Source of the DNA: Paracoccaceae bacterium
GTDB taxonomy: Bacteria > Pseudomonadota > Alphaproteobacteria > Rhodobacterales > Rhodobacteraceae
Length of the DNA stretch: 8,138 nucleotides
NCBI GenBank assembly: GCA_003511785.1
Contig: DOIS01000189.1
Coordinates: forward strand, 1 to 8,138
Reading direction: 5' to 3'
Position 1 is the stretch's first letter. Each line of letters opens with the position of its first letter. This document shows positions 1-5,366 of the stretch, piece by piece. The notes beneath the pieces were generated by a model. The model was not told the DNA's origin and made no database searches. It was given only the letters and a program-made list of their open reading frames with translations. The translations under genes and the position numbers were made by a program.

Positions 1-46
1 CGCCCCCCCGCGGGCCGGCGCAGCCCTTGATTACAGAACAACCGTA

Positions 47-931
47 CTACGCTCCCGCCCTCCGTTGCGCTTCGCCGCCCGTGGTGGCCTGGCCCAGCGT
101 CAGCCGCTGCATCAACCGCTCCAGCACCACCTCCGAGACCCGGGTGAAGCCCAGGTAGAAGACCAGCAGGAACAGGAAATACCACACCCGCCAGTCGCCA
201 TGCGGATAGTCCGAGAACCGCGCCAGCTGCGTGCCGCCCAGCTCGCGCGCCCAATAGACGATGTCCTCGACCCCGAGCAGGAAGAGAAGCGGTGTGGCCT
301 TGATCAGCACCATCCACAGGTTCGACAGGCCGGGCAGGGCGTAAACCCACATCTGCGGCACCAGGATGCGCCAATGCACCTGCCGGCGGGTCATGCCATA
401 GGCCTCGCCGGTCTCCAGCTGCGCGCGCGGCACCGCCCGCATCGCGCCAAAGAGCACGTTGGCGGCAAAGGCGCCGAACACGATGGCGAAGGTCAGCACC
501 GCCAGGAAGAAACCGTAAGTCTCGTGCACCCATTGCGGCGCGGTGCCCAGCGGCAGCTTGGCCTGCGGGCAGACCAGAAAATCGTTGCCCTGCCGGATCG
601 GCTGATCCCAATCGGGGCAGAGCACCTGGTGGCGCATCCACTCGAACCCCTGGTCCAGCGCGATCACGAAGAACAGGAAGAAGGCGATGTCGGGCACGCC
701 CCGCACCAGCGCGATATAGACCTGGCCCAGCCAGCGGACCGGCGGGATGTGGCTGCGCGCGGCGCTGGCACCGACAAAACCGAAGGCCAGCGCGGTGGGC
801 GCGGTGATCGCCAAAAGCGCCAGAACCGTCCCGAAGGACCAGTAAAGCGCCATGTGCTTGCCCGTCGTCAGGTAGCAGGACAGCCAGGCCAGGCCGTCCA
901 GCGTCGAGGGGTCGGTGCAATAGGAGAACAT
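47..931 (-). CDS. Amino-acid ABC transporter permease (HisM/HisQ type)
   Basis: Inner-membrane permease of a polar amino-acid importer. The 294-residue product has several long hydrophobic segments (about 30-52, 70-92, 138-162, 195-222, 248-266). An 'RGVPDI' motif at 77-82 is the His/Glu/Gln/Arg/opine-family N-terminal signature. The cytoplasmic EAA loop that contacts the ATPase lies at about 175-193 (GEAYGM...RILVPQ). A roughly 40-residue hydrophilic insert at 97-137 carries two Cys (105, 121) and is probably periplasmic. I chose the ATG at 931. An in-frame GTG at 964 exists, but it lies inside a strong hairpin, and the extra residues (VAVPVTPF) do not look like family sequence. A weak GGTGA lies 8 bases before the ATG. 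It follows the binding-protein gene in the same operon. A partner permease normally follows, but would lie off the left edge. Exact substrate is not determinable; a basic or polar amino acid is inferred from the binding protein. Confidence 0.9.
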   Translation of the reverse strand: MFSYCTDPSTLDGLAWLSCYLTTGKHMALYWSFGTVLALLAITAPTALAFGFVGASAARSHIPPVRWLGQVYIALVRGVPDIAFFLFFVIALDQGFEWMRHQVLCPDWDQPIRQGNDFLVCPQAKLPLGTAPQWVHETYGFFLAVLTFAIVFGAFAANVLFGAMRAVPRAQLETGEAYGMTRRQVHWRILVPQMWVYALPGLSNLWMVLIKATPLLFLLGVEDIVYWARELGGTQLARFSDYPHGDWRVWYFLFLLVFYLGFTRVSEVVLERLMQRLTLGQATTGGEAQRRAGA

Positions 932-953
932 GAATGGCGTCACCGGGACTGCG

Positions 954-984
954 ACCCGCGCCACCCCGGCAGGGCGGCGCGGGT
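954..984 (-). promoter_or_regulatory. Intercistronic hairpin between binding protein and permease
   Basis: A perfect 9-bp inverted repeat (ACCCGCGCC at 954-962 and GGCGCGGGT at 976-984) flanks a 13-base loop, between the binding-protein stop (1007) and the permease ATG (931). No T tract follows, so it is not a classic terminator. Hairpins here in binding-protein-dependent operons commonly protect the upstream mRNA from 3' decay and lower permease expression. That role is inferred. Confidence 0.5.
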
Positions 985-1006
985 GCGGATCAGGTTGTAC
1001 CCTGGA

Positions 1007-1723
1007 TTACCAGGTCGAGGAGACTTCCCATTTCTGGATCATCTCGTTGAGCGTCCCGTCATCCTTCATCGACTGGATCGCCGCGTCGAACTTCTCGCGC
1101 AGCTCGGTGTCGCTCTCGCGCAGGCCCATGCCCACGCCGCCGCCCAGCGGCACGTCGGGGCCGACGATCATCAGGTCGGGGTCCTCGTCCGCAACCGGCG
1201 TCAGGAAGGACTTGTCGGCCAGAACCGCGTCGGCCTCGCCGTTGCGCACCGCGGCGATGGTTTCCTCGGGCGTTGCGAACTCGACCAGGGTGGCGCCGCT
1301 CTCGGCGACATAGCCGGCCTGGATCGTGCCGGTCTGGGCCGCGATCACGCCGCCCTCCAGGTCCACGTCCTCGGACATGGCGATATAGGCCGACGGATCG
1401 GGCGGCGTGTAGGGCTGGGTGAAGTCGATCACCTCGTCGCGCTCGTCGGTGATGCTCATGCCGGCGATGATGGTGTCATAGTTGCCGCTGACCAGGTTCG
1501 GGATGATCGAGTCCCAGTCGTTGGTGACCCATTCGCAGGTCAGTTCGGCGCGCTTGCACAGTTCGTCGCCCAGCTCGCGCTCGAAGCCGTCCACCTCGCC
1601 CGCGTCGTTGAGGAAGTTCCACGGCGCATAGGCGCCCTCGGTGCCCATGCGCACGGTGTCGGCCAGGCCCATGCCGGCGCTCAGTGCCAGCGCGGCGGTG
1701 CCGAGAAGAATCGATTTCATCAT
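1007..1723 (-). CDS. Periplasmic amino-acid-binding protein (HisJ/ArgT-like, SBP family 3)
   Basis: Soluble receptor that delivers an amino acid to the ABC permease. The 238-residue precursor has a Sec signal peptide (MMKS, hydrophobic core 5-20, likely cut after GLA at 21). The mature protein opens with the family pattern TVRMGTEGAYAPWNF. Cys56 and Cys63 match the spacing of the HisJ/LAO disulfide. SITDERDEVIDF (90-101) supplies the arginine that clamps the ligand carboxylate, TGTIQ (131-135) is the hinge-side ligand loop, and the Asp of VLAD (170) sits where LAO has its amino-group aspartate. These features favour a basic or polar amino acid; specificity is inferred. Two adjacent ATGs (1723, 1720) are both served by an AAGGGAG ribosome site, so the true start could be 3 bases later. 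It lies 29 bases after the ATPase stop, in the same operon. The same frame stays open far upstream, but that part is a shadow of the ATPase gene. Confidence 0.93.
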   Translation of the reverse strand: MMKSILLGTAALALSAGMGLADTVRMGTEGAYAPWNFLNDAGEVDGFERELGDELCKRAELTCEWVTNDWDSIIPNLVSGNYDTIIAGMSITDERDEVIDFTQPYTPPDPSAYIAMSEDVDLEGGVIAAQTGTIQAGYVAESGATLVEFATPEETIAAVRNGEADAVLADKSFLTPVADEDPDLMIVGPDVPLGGGVGMGLRESDTELREKFDAAIQSMKDDGTLNEMIQKWEVSSTW

Positions 1724-1752
1724 TTGGTCTCCCTTATGGTTGGTGGTTTTTT

Positions 1753-2562
1753 CTACGCCGCCTGCGTGGCCGAAAGAAAGCCCTGCAAGCGTTCCGATTC
1801 CGGCGCCCCGAACAGCCGCTCGGGCGGGCCTTCCTCCTCGATCTTCCCCTGGTGGAGAAAGACCACGTGATCGCTGACATCGGCGGCCAGCTTCATGTCG
1901 TGGGTCACGATGATCATGGTCCGCCCTTCGGCGGCAAGGTCCTTGATGACCTTGACGACTTCCTGTTCCAGCTCGGGGTCGAGCGCGCTGGTGGGCTCGT
2001 CGAACAGAAGCGCCTCGGGCTCCATGCACAGCGCCCGCGCGATCGCCGCGCGCTGCTGCTGCCCGCCCGAAAGCTGCGCGGGATAGGCCTCGCACTTGTC
2101 GCCGATGCCCACCTTGTCGAGATAGCCGCGCGCGGCGGCCTCGACCTCGGCCCGGTCGCGGCCCAGCACGGTGACCGGCGCCTCCATCACGTTTTGCAGG
2201 ATCGACATATGCGCCCAGAGGTTGAACTGCTGGAACACCATCGACAGGTTGGTGCGGATGCGCAGCACCTGGCCCGGGTCGGCAGGGTGGCGATGCGCGC
2301 CGTCGCCCTTCCACTTGACGGGCTCGTCCTTGAACAGGATCTCGCCCTGCTGGCTGTCCTCCAGGAGGTTGGCGCAGCGCAGGATGGTGGACTTGCCCGA
2401 GCCCGACGAGCCGATCAGCGAGACCACGTCGCCGCGATGGGCGATCATGTCCACGCCCTTGAGAACCTCCAGCGCACCGAAGCTCTTGTGCAGGTCGCGG
2501 ATCTCAATGACGGGGGTCTCTGTCGCGGGCTCGATCAAGGGGTCTGTCTCTCCGGGTCTCAT
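1753..2562 (-). CDS. Amino-acid ABC transporter ATP-binding protein (HisP/GlnQ type)
   Basis: Cytoplasmic ATPase that powers the importer. The 269-residue protein has all nucleotide-binding motifs: Walker A GSSGSGKST (51-59), Q-loop in VFQQFNLW (109-116), signature LSGGQQQR (164-171), Walker B LLFDEP (185-190) with catalytic Glu189, D-loop SALD (192-195) and switch His221 in VTHDM. The insert around 80-100 (PVKWKGDGAHRHPADPGQVL) resembles the HisP-like insert before the Q-loop. ATG at 2562 is the first start before the conserved IEIRDLHKSFG segment; no strong ribosome site is visible. The open frame continues upstream, but that part is antisense or out of frame to the PhnD-like gene. It is the first gene of the operon ATPase-binding protein-permease. 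The 91 bases upstream hold an imperfect inverted repeat and a possible promoter. Confidence 0.94.
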   Translation of the reverse strand: MRPGETDPLIEPATETPVIEIRDLHKSFGALEVLKGVDMIAHRGDVVSLIGSSGSGKSTILRCANLLEDSQQGEILFKDEPVKWKGDGAHRHPADPGQVLRIRTNLSMVFQQFNLWAHMSILQNVMEAPVTVLGRDRAEVEAAARGYLDKVGIGDKCEAYPAQLSGGQQQRAAIARALCMEPEALLFDEPTSALDPELEQEVVKVIKDLAAEGRTMIIVTHDMKLAADVSDHVVFLHQGKIEEEGPPERLFGAPESERLQGFLSATQAA

Positions 2563-2591
2563 GTCACTGGCCCGCAAATAGGACCGAAAAA

Positions 2592-2629
2592 GCGGCGGTT
2601 TGCAACTTGTGAAACGACGAAACCGGCGC
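2592..2629. repeat. Imperfect inverted repeat upstream of the ABC operon
   Basis: GCGGCGGTTT (2592-2601) pairs with AAACCGGCGC (2620-2629) with one mismatch, around an 18-base spacer. It lies in the 91-base gap between the PhnD-like stop and the ATPase start. On the minus strand a TTGCAA followed about 17-18 bases later by CTATTT could be a weak promoter inside it. It may be an operator for the transporter or a weak terminator for the upstream genes. Also in this gap, a short TGACC-TCT-GGTCA hairpin covers the PhnD-like stop codon. Confidence 0.3.
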
Positions 2630-2653
2630 TGAATCCGCCGAATTGACCAGAGG

Positions 2654-3436
2654 TCAGCCCGTTTCGGAGGCGCTGGCCTGCGCGTCCGCGCCCCGTCCCG
2701 CCTCCGGTCCCGACGGGGTCGGCACCGCCAGGTAGGCGTCTCGCGGAACCTCGACCACCCCGTGCAGATGCAGCGCGGCGCGGTCCTCCTCCGCCGGATC
2801 GGCAATGCCCGCCGCCAACGCGGCCCGGATCGGCCCCGGGTCGCGGGTCGCGGCGGTGATATAGGGCAGGGCGGGGGTGGGCGCGGTCGCCTCGATCACC
2901 CGCAGCGCGCGCGGCCGGTTCATGGTCCTGCACCAGCGCCCAGCTCACCGCGTCGAGCGCGGCCAGATCGGCCCGCCCCTCGGCCACGGCCCGGGCCGAG
3001 GCGACATGCCCCCCCCGGTCCGCACCAGCGCGCCGAAGCGCAGGCCCAGCGGTGCGACATGCGTCATCGGCGCGGCCCAGCCCGATTGCGACAAGGCCTC
3101 GTTATAGGCAAAGCGCGCGCCTTGGAAATCCGCCAACGCCTCGCGCCGGTCCTCGGCCCGCGCCACCAGCACCGAGCGATACTGACCCGGCGCGCAGCCC
3201 TCCAGCCGATGGTCGGGCGTGGCCACCAGCGTCACGCGGTCCTTCAGCCGCGTGCGGAACGGCATGGAACAGGTCTGCGCCAGCAGCAGGTCCGGCGAGG
3301 ACCAGACGCTCCAGGGATCGCTGCCCCGCAGCAGGTTTTCGGGCGCCCCCGGCAGATGCGCGCGCACCGCCGCCCACAGCCGATCCGTCCGGTCACGCAG
3401 GCCCGGCAGGTCATACATGCCCAGCCAGGCGATCAC
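2654..3436 (-). pseudogene. PhnD-type (phosphate/phosphonate family) substrate-binding protein, frameshifted
   Basis: The gene would encode about 260 residues, but needs three reading segments. The first (3436 to about 3010) starts at GTG with MIAWLGMYDLPG and includes SSPDLLLAQTCSMPFRTRL and FAYNEALSQSGWAAP, hallmarks of the PhnD-like family. It then runs out of frame and stops at 2945. The second (about 3008 to 2915) reads HVASARAVAEGRADLAALD, the expected continuation, in another frame. The third (about 2915 to 2654) reads RALRVIEATAPTPALPYI in the original frame. The first shift lies in the C8 run at 3009-3016; 6 or 9 bases would restore frame. The second lies in the GC alternation around 2905-2918, where removing one base gives DHEPARALRVIEATAP. 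The shifts cancel in sense, but a stop lies between them. No signal peptide is visible. The GTG overlaps the TerB stop as GTGA, suggesting translational coupling. Sequencing error in homopolymer or GC-rich DNA is as likely as true decay. The ligand is unknown. Confidence 0.75.
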
Positions 3437-3873
3437 CCGTCCTCGGCCCGCTGGCGGGCCAGGTGGCTGTCGATGTCCGACACGCCCAGCAGGTTCGCCA
3501 CCATCCGCATCAGCGCGTTCTCCTGGTCCGCCCGCTCGCCATCGGCCAGCACCACCGACCAGGCCGCCTCGATCACGGCCAGCCGGTCCTCATAGGCCAC
3601 CGCCTCCTTGATCGCGCGGGTGAAGCGCACCGTGTCGGGGGCCTCGGCCTCCAGCCCCTCGGCCTCGCCGCGCAGGCGCGCGGCCTCGAAGGGAGACATC
3701 GCGTAGCAGGCGGCCAGGATGCGGTCGATCCGGTCGATCTCGGCGGGGGCGTAGTCGCCATCGGTGCGCGCCAGCCGCACCAGAAGCGCGGTCAGCGCCA
3801 GCCGCGCGTCGCCATCGGCAAGCGGTGTGGTGTCCTCGGGCTGGGACAGGCGTTTGAGCAGGGATGAAATCAT
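3433..3873 (-). CDS. TerB-like protein (second of two tandem paralogues)
   Basis: A 146-residue, mostly helical protein of the TerB (tellurite-resistance protein B) superfamily, the usual length for a stand-alone TerB domain. It carries the two acidic TerB motifs: RTDGDYAPAEIDRID (36-50; Asp38 and Glu45) and LADGERADQENAL (109-121; Asp111 and Glu118), likely metal-binding. No signal peptide or membrane segment is seen. The start MISSLLKRL aligns with MLSRLLKAF of the neighbouring paralogue, supporting ATG 3873. There is no ribosome site, but a TTATCT box ends 7 bases before the ATG, as for leaderless mRNA; its -35 region is weak. It lies 49 bases after the other TerB gene and overlaps the PhnD-like gene by 4 bases. 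No other ter genes (terC, terD, terZ) are near, so a role in tellurite resistance is not implied. Such proteins are often linked to membrane stress, but the function here is unknown. Confidence 0.82.
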   Translation of the reverse strand: MISSLLKRLSQPEDTTPLADGDARLALTALLVRLARTDGDYAPAEIDRIDRILAACYAMSPFEAARLRGEAEGLEAEAPDTVRFTRAIKEAVAYEDRLAVIEAAWSVVLADGERADQENALMRMVANLLGVSDIDSHLARQRAEDG

Positions 3874-3922
3874 CAGATGCAGATAATTCTCGCGCAGGGA
3901 ATATAAAGACCGGGCAGGGGGC

Positions 3923-4360
3923 TCACCCCTTCATCGCGGCGTCGCGCACCGCCGCGCTCTCGGCTGGGGTCAGGCCCAGCGCCTTGCGGATATTGTCGAC
4001 GATGCGCAGCTCGATCTCCTTTTCTTGGCCATCGGCCAGCACCACCTGCCAGACCGCTTCCAGCACCGACAGCCGATCCTCCAGCCCCATCGTGTCGCGG
4101 ATCAGTGCGGCGAAGACATCGGTCTCCGGGGCGGCGGCGTGCAGCCGCTCGCAGGTGGCGCGGATCTTGGCGGCCTCGATCGGGTTGCGGTCGAACAGCC
4201 GTGCCAGGATGCGGTCGATCAGCCCGATCTCCTCGACCAGATAGGCGCGGTCGGACTTGGCCACCCGCACCAGCAGCGCGCCCAGCGCCAGTTCGGCGTC
4301 GGGATCGGGCAGCGGGTCGGGTTCCGAGGCGCGAAACGCCTTGAGCAAACGGGACAACAT
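3923..4360 (-). CDS. TerB-like protein (first of two tandem paralogues)
   Basis: A 145-residue TerB-superfamily protein, homologous along its whole length to the adjacent downstream gene. Shared blocks include LALxALLVR, IDRILA, EDRL and VVLADG. Acidic motifs are at KSDRAYLVEEIGLID (36-50; Asp37, Glu44) and LADGQEKEIELRI (109-121; Asp110, Glu117). It is cytosolic by appearance. ATG at 4360 is chosen over the farther in-frame start at 4396, because the paralogue starts at the same point and because a promoter -10 element lies between the two. A short GGGG-TGAG-CCCC hairpin covers its stop codon. It is probably the result of a tandem duplication that has since diverged well. Specific role unknown. 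Confidence 0.83.
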   Translation of the reverse strand: MLSRLLKAFRASEPDPLPDPDAELALGALLVRVAKSDRAYLVEEIGLIDRILARLFDRNPIEAAKIRATCERLHAAAPETDVFAALIRDTMGLEDRLSVLEAVWQVVLADGQEKEIELRIVDNIRKALGLTPAESAAVRDAAMKG

Positions 4361-4367
4361 GCCCGCG

Positions 4368-4396
4368 ACCCTAACCCGCGCGCGCGGCGCGGCCAA
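4368..4396 (-). promoter_or_regulatory. Putative promoter for a leaderless TerB transcript
   Basis: On the minus strand TTGGCC (4391-4396), a 17-base spacer and TAGGGT (4368-4373) precede the ATG by exactly 7 bases. Transcription would then begin at or next to the A of the start codon. The absence of a ribosome site agrees with this. The match to consensus is partial and the region is GC-rich. Confidence 0.4.
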
Positions 4397-4407
4397 GCGG
4401 GATTCGC

Positions 4408-4617
4408 TCAGCCCAGCAACAGGGTTCTTGAATAGAGGATGTCGTCCACCGCGACCCCGCCGGGGTCGTCGTTGACCAGCGTGACGCCCGCGATGTCCGG
4501 CACGCCGCCCGCCCGGCGCAACCCGATCTCGGTGATGCCGCGCGCCAACCTCTGACGATGCACCGCGATCACCGGACCCTTGCGGCGCGTCGCGAGGCGT
4601 TCACCCGAGAGGCCCAC
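4408..4617 (-). pseudogene. 69-codon hybrid ORF; 3' remnant of an unrelated gene
   Basis: This short frame opens at GTG 4617 without a ribosome site. Its first 23 or so codons (GLSGERLATRRKGPVIAVHR) look like the frameshifted continuation of the decayed membrane-protein gene upstream. The rest (from about GITEIGL to the end, including GVTLVNDDPGGVAVDDILY) is of different character. It reads like the last beta strands of an exported jelly-roll protein, where a 'GGVAVDD' motif is common near the C-terminus. Codon use in that part is strongly GC-ending, like real genes here. I infer a deletion joining two gene ends. It could instead be a small real gene of unknown function. Confidence 0.35.
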
Positions 4618-4786
4618 CGCGATTCATGGCGGGGACCAGGACGATGAATCCTCAGGGGATCGCGGTCTTGACAGCCGCGACCGTCGCGGGGCCGGCGAAA
4701 AGCTCCGACAGCGCGGTGGACAGCCAGAAACAGACGATGGTCAGCAGCGCCACGGCGCCGGCAACGGGGTGAAGGGTCTTGAGCAT
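4549..4786 (-). pseudogene. Decayed small membrane protein, divergent from MarR
   Basis: The gene starts at ATG 4786, with GAGG 8 bases upstream. It encodes 44 residues (MLKTLHPVAGAVALLTI..., one membrane segment at about 7-29, then a short helix) before TGA at 4652-4654. Reading past that stop in the same frame gives GFIVLVPAM, the start of a second hydrophobic segment. TGG in place of TGA would give AIPWGFIVLVPAM, so a Trp-to-stop change is likely. One base later (extra A at 4624) the frame shifts into IAVGLSGERLATRRKGPVIA, after which similarity ends. From memory, related proteins are about 140 residues with four membrane segments and are often next to MarR regulators; their function is not known to me. 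The promoter and operator sites upstream look intact. The 44-residue product could still be made, but is unlikely to work. Confidence 0.6.
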
Positions 4787-4811
4787 GGCACGAACCTCGG
4801 GTCGGGAATCA

Positions 4812-4827
4812 ATATAGCTAGCTATAT
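4812..4827. promoter_or_regulatory. MarR operator, site 1
   Basis: ATATAGCTAGCTATAT is a perfect 16-bp palindrome containing ATAGC-TA-GCTAT. It overlaps the -10 box of the divergent membrane-protein promoter and touches that of marR. It shares its core with the second site, and the two centres are 22 bp apart. Confidence 0.7.
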
Positions 4828-4832
4828 ATAAT
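4827..4832 (+). promoter_or_regulatory. Putative -10 box of the marR promoter
   Basis: TATAAT matches the sigma-70 -10 consensus exactly and lies between the two operator palindromes. No good -35 is seen 16-18 bases upstream (GGGAAT region). The predicted transcript would start near 4839-4840, which favours ATG 4867 over ATG 4846 as the marR start. Confidence 0.5.
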
Positions 4833-4851
4833 TGCATAGCAGGCTATGCAA
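4832..4851. promoter_or_regulatory. MarR operator, site 2
   Basis: TTGCATAGCAGGCTATGCAA is a 9-2-9 perfect inverted repeat with the core ATAGC-AG-GCTAT, the same half-sites and spacing as site 1. It covers the predicted marR transcription start and the upstream alternative ATG (4846). Confidence 0.7.
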
Positions 4852-4866
4852 CGACTAGATTGCCGC

Positions 4867-5310
4867 ATGACCTTCTCCAAGACAGACTCCGCCGGCTATC
4901 TTGCCAACCACATGGCACGGATCTTCGCCCGCGACCTGACCGCGCGCATCAAGCCGCTGGGCCTGACCACCGGCAGCTTTCCCGCGTTGTTGGAATTGTG
5001 GGAACAGGACGGGCTGACCCAGACCCAGCTCACCCGGCGGCTGGACATCGAACAGGCGACCATGGCCAACACGCTCGCCCGGATGGAGCGCGACGGGCTG
5101 GTGACTCGCAAGAAAGACGAAACCGACGGCCGGGTGCAGCGAATCTGGTTGACGCCGCACGGCAAGTCCCTGCACGGCCCTGCCACCCGTGCCGCCGCGG
5201 CTGTCAACGCGACCGCCCTGGACAGCCTGTCCCCGGCCGAGCACGAGAGGCTGATCGCCTTGATGCAGAAGATCATCGCCACAGCCCAGGCGCGCGCAAC
5301 CCCCGACTGA
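4867..5310 (+). CDS. MarR-family transcriptional regulator
   Basis: A 147-residue winged-helix DNA-binding protein, usual for MarR dimers. Helices 10-48 (AGYLANHMARIF... to LLELWEQDG) form the dimer and sensor part. The helix-turn-helix spans about 50-78 (LTQTQLTRRLDIEQATMANTLARM as its core), and the wing is RKKDETDGRVQRIWLT (81-96) with the conserved D-x-x-D-x-R. The C-terminal helices (about 105-142) complete the dimer. The start at ATG 4867 is preferred; an in-frame ATG at 4846 would add seven residues, but lies inside an operator palindrome only a few bases from the predicted transcript start. Neither has a clear ribosome site. Divergence from a membrane-protein gene and the two matching palindromes imply autorepression and control of that neighbour. 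The neighbour is decayed, so the regulator may now control only itself or distant genes. The inducer is unknown. Confidence 0.92.
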   Translation: MTFSKTDSAGYLANHMARIFARDLTARIKPLGLTTGSFPALLELWEQDGLTQTQLTRRLDIEQATMANTLARMERDGLVTRKKDETDGRVQRIWLTPHGKSLHGPATRAAAAVNATALDSLSPAEHERLIALMQKIIATAQARATPD

Positions 5311-5334
5311 GGGCGCCGCGCCCTGCTTCTTTCT
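5310..5334 (+). terminator. Probable rho-independent terminator of marR
   Basis: AGGGCG-CCG-CGCCCT forms a 6-bp GC-rich hairpin starting at the last base of the marR stop codon, followed by TGCTTCTTTCT, a moderately T-rich tail. The 56-base gap separates convergent genes. On the opposite strand the same gap reads GGGGTATTTTCGAACCAGAA after pyrG. Confidence 0.5.
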
Positions 5335-5366
5335 GGTTCGAAAATACCCCGGCTCCGCGCCGCGCC

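Larger units (their letters stand above)
4823..4851 (-). promoter_or_regulatory. Putative promoter of the divergent membrane-protein gene
   Basis: Minus strand TTGCAT (4846-4851), a 17-base spacer and TATATA (4823-4828). The -35 box lies within operator site 2 and the -10 box within site 1, so a protein bound at both would block RNA polymerase. The predicted leader to ATG 4786 is about 30 bases and includes the GAGG ribosome site. Confidence 0.5.

Noticed and set aside
1..46. Start of a second permease at the left edge
   Set aside because: No ATG or GTG and no family-like residues appear in any minus-strand frame of these bases.
65..1870. 601-codon plus-strand open frame across the transporter genes
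   Set aside because: It is antisense to the permease and binding-protein genes, rich in Arg, His and Gln, and has no domain; a typical shadow in high-GC DNA.
1007..2314. 435-codon frame suggesting a fusion upstream of the binding protein
   Set aside because: The upstream part is out of frame to the ATPase gene; the signal peptide and ribosome site place the real start at 1720-1723.
1684..2646. 320-codon plus-strand open frame
   Set aside because: It is the antisense shadow of the ATPase gene with no family features.
3009..3016. Programmed ribosomal frameshift at the G8 tract
   Set aside because: A second shift of opposite sense would also be needed about 100 bases later, with no slippery site there; error or decay is simpler.
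3433..4360. Tellurite-resistance operon
   Set aside because: Only TerB-type domains are present; no terA, terC, terD or terZ gene is in view.
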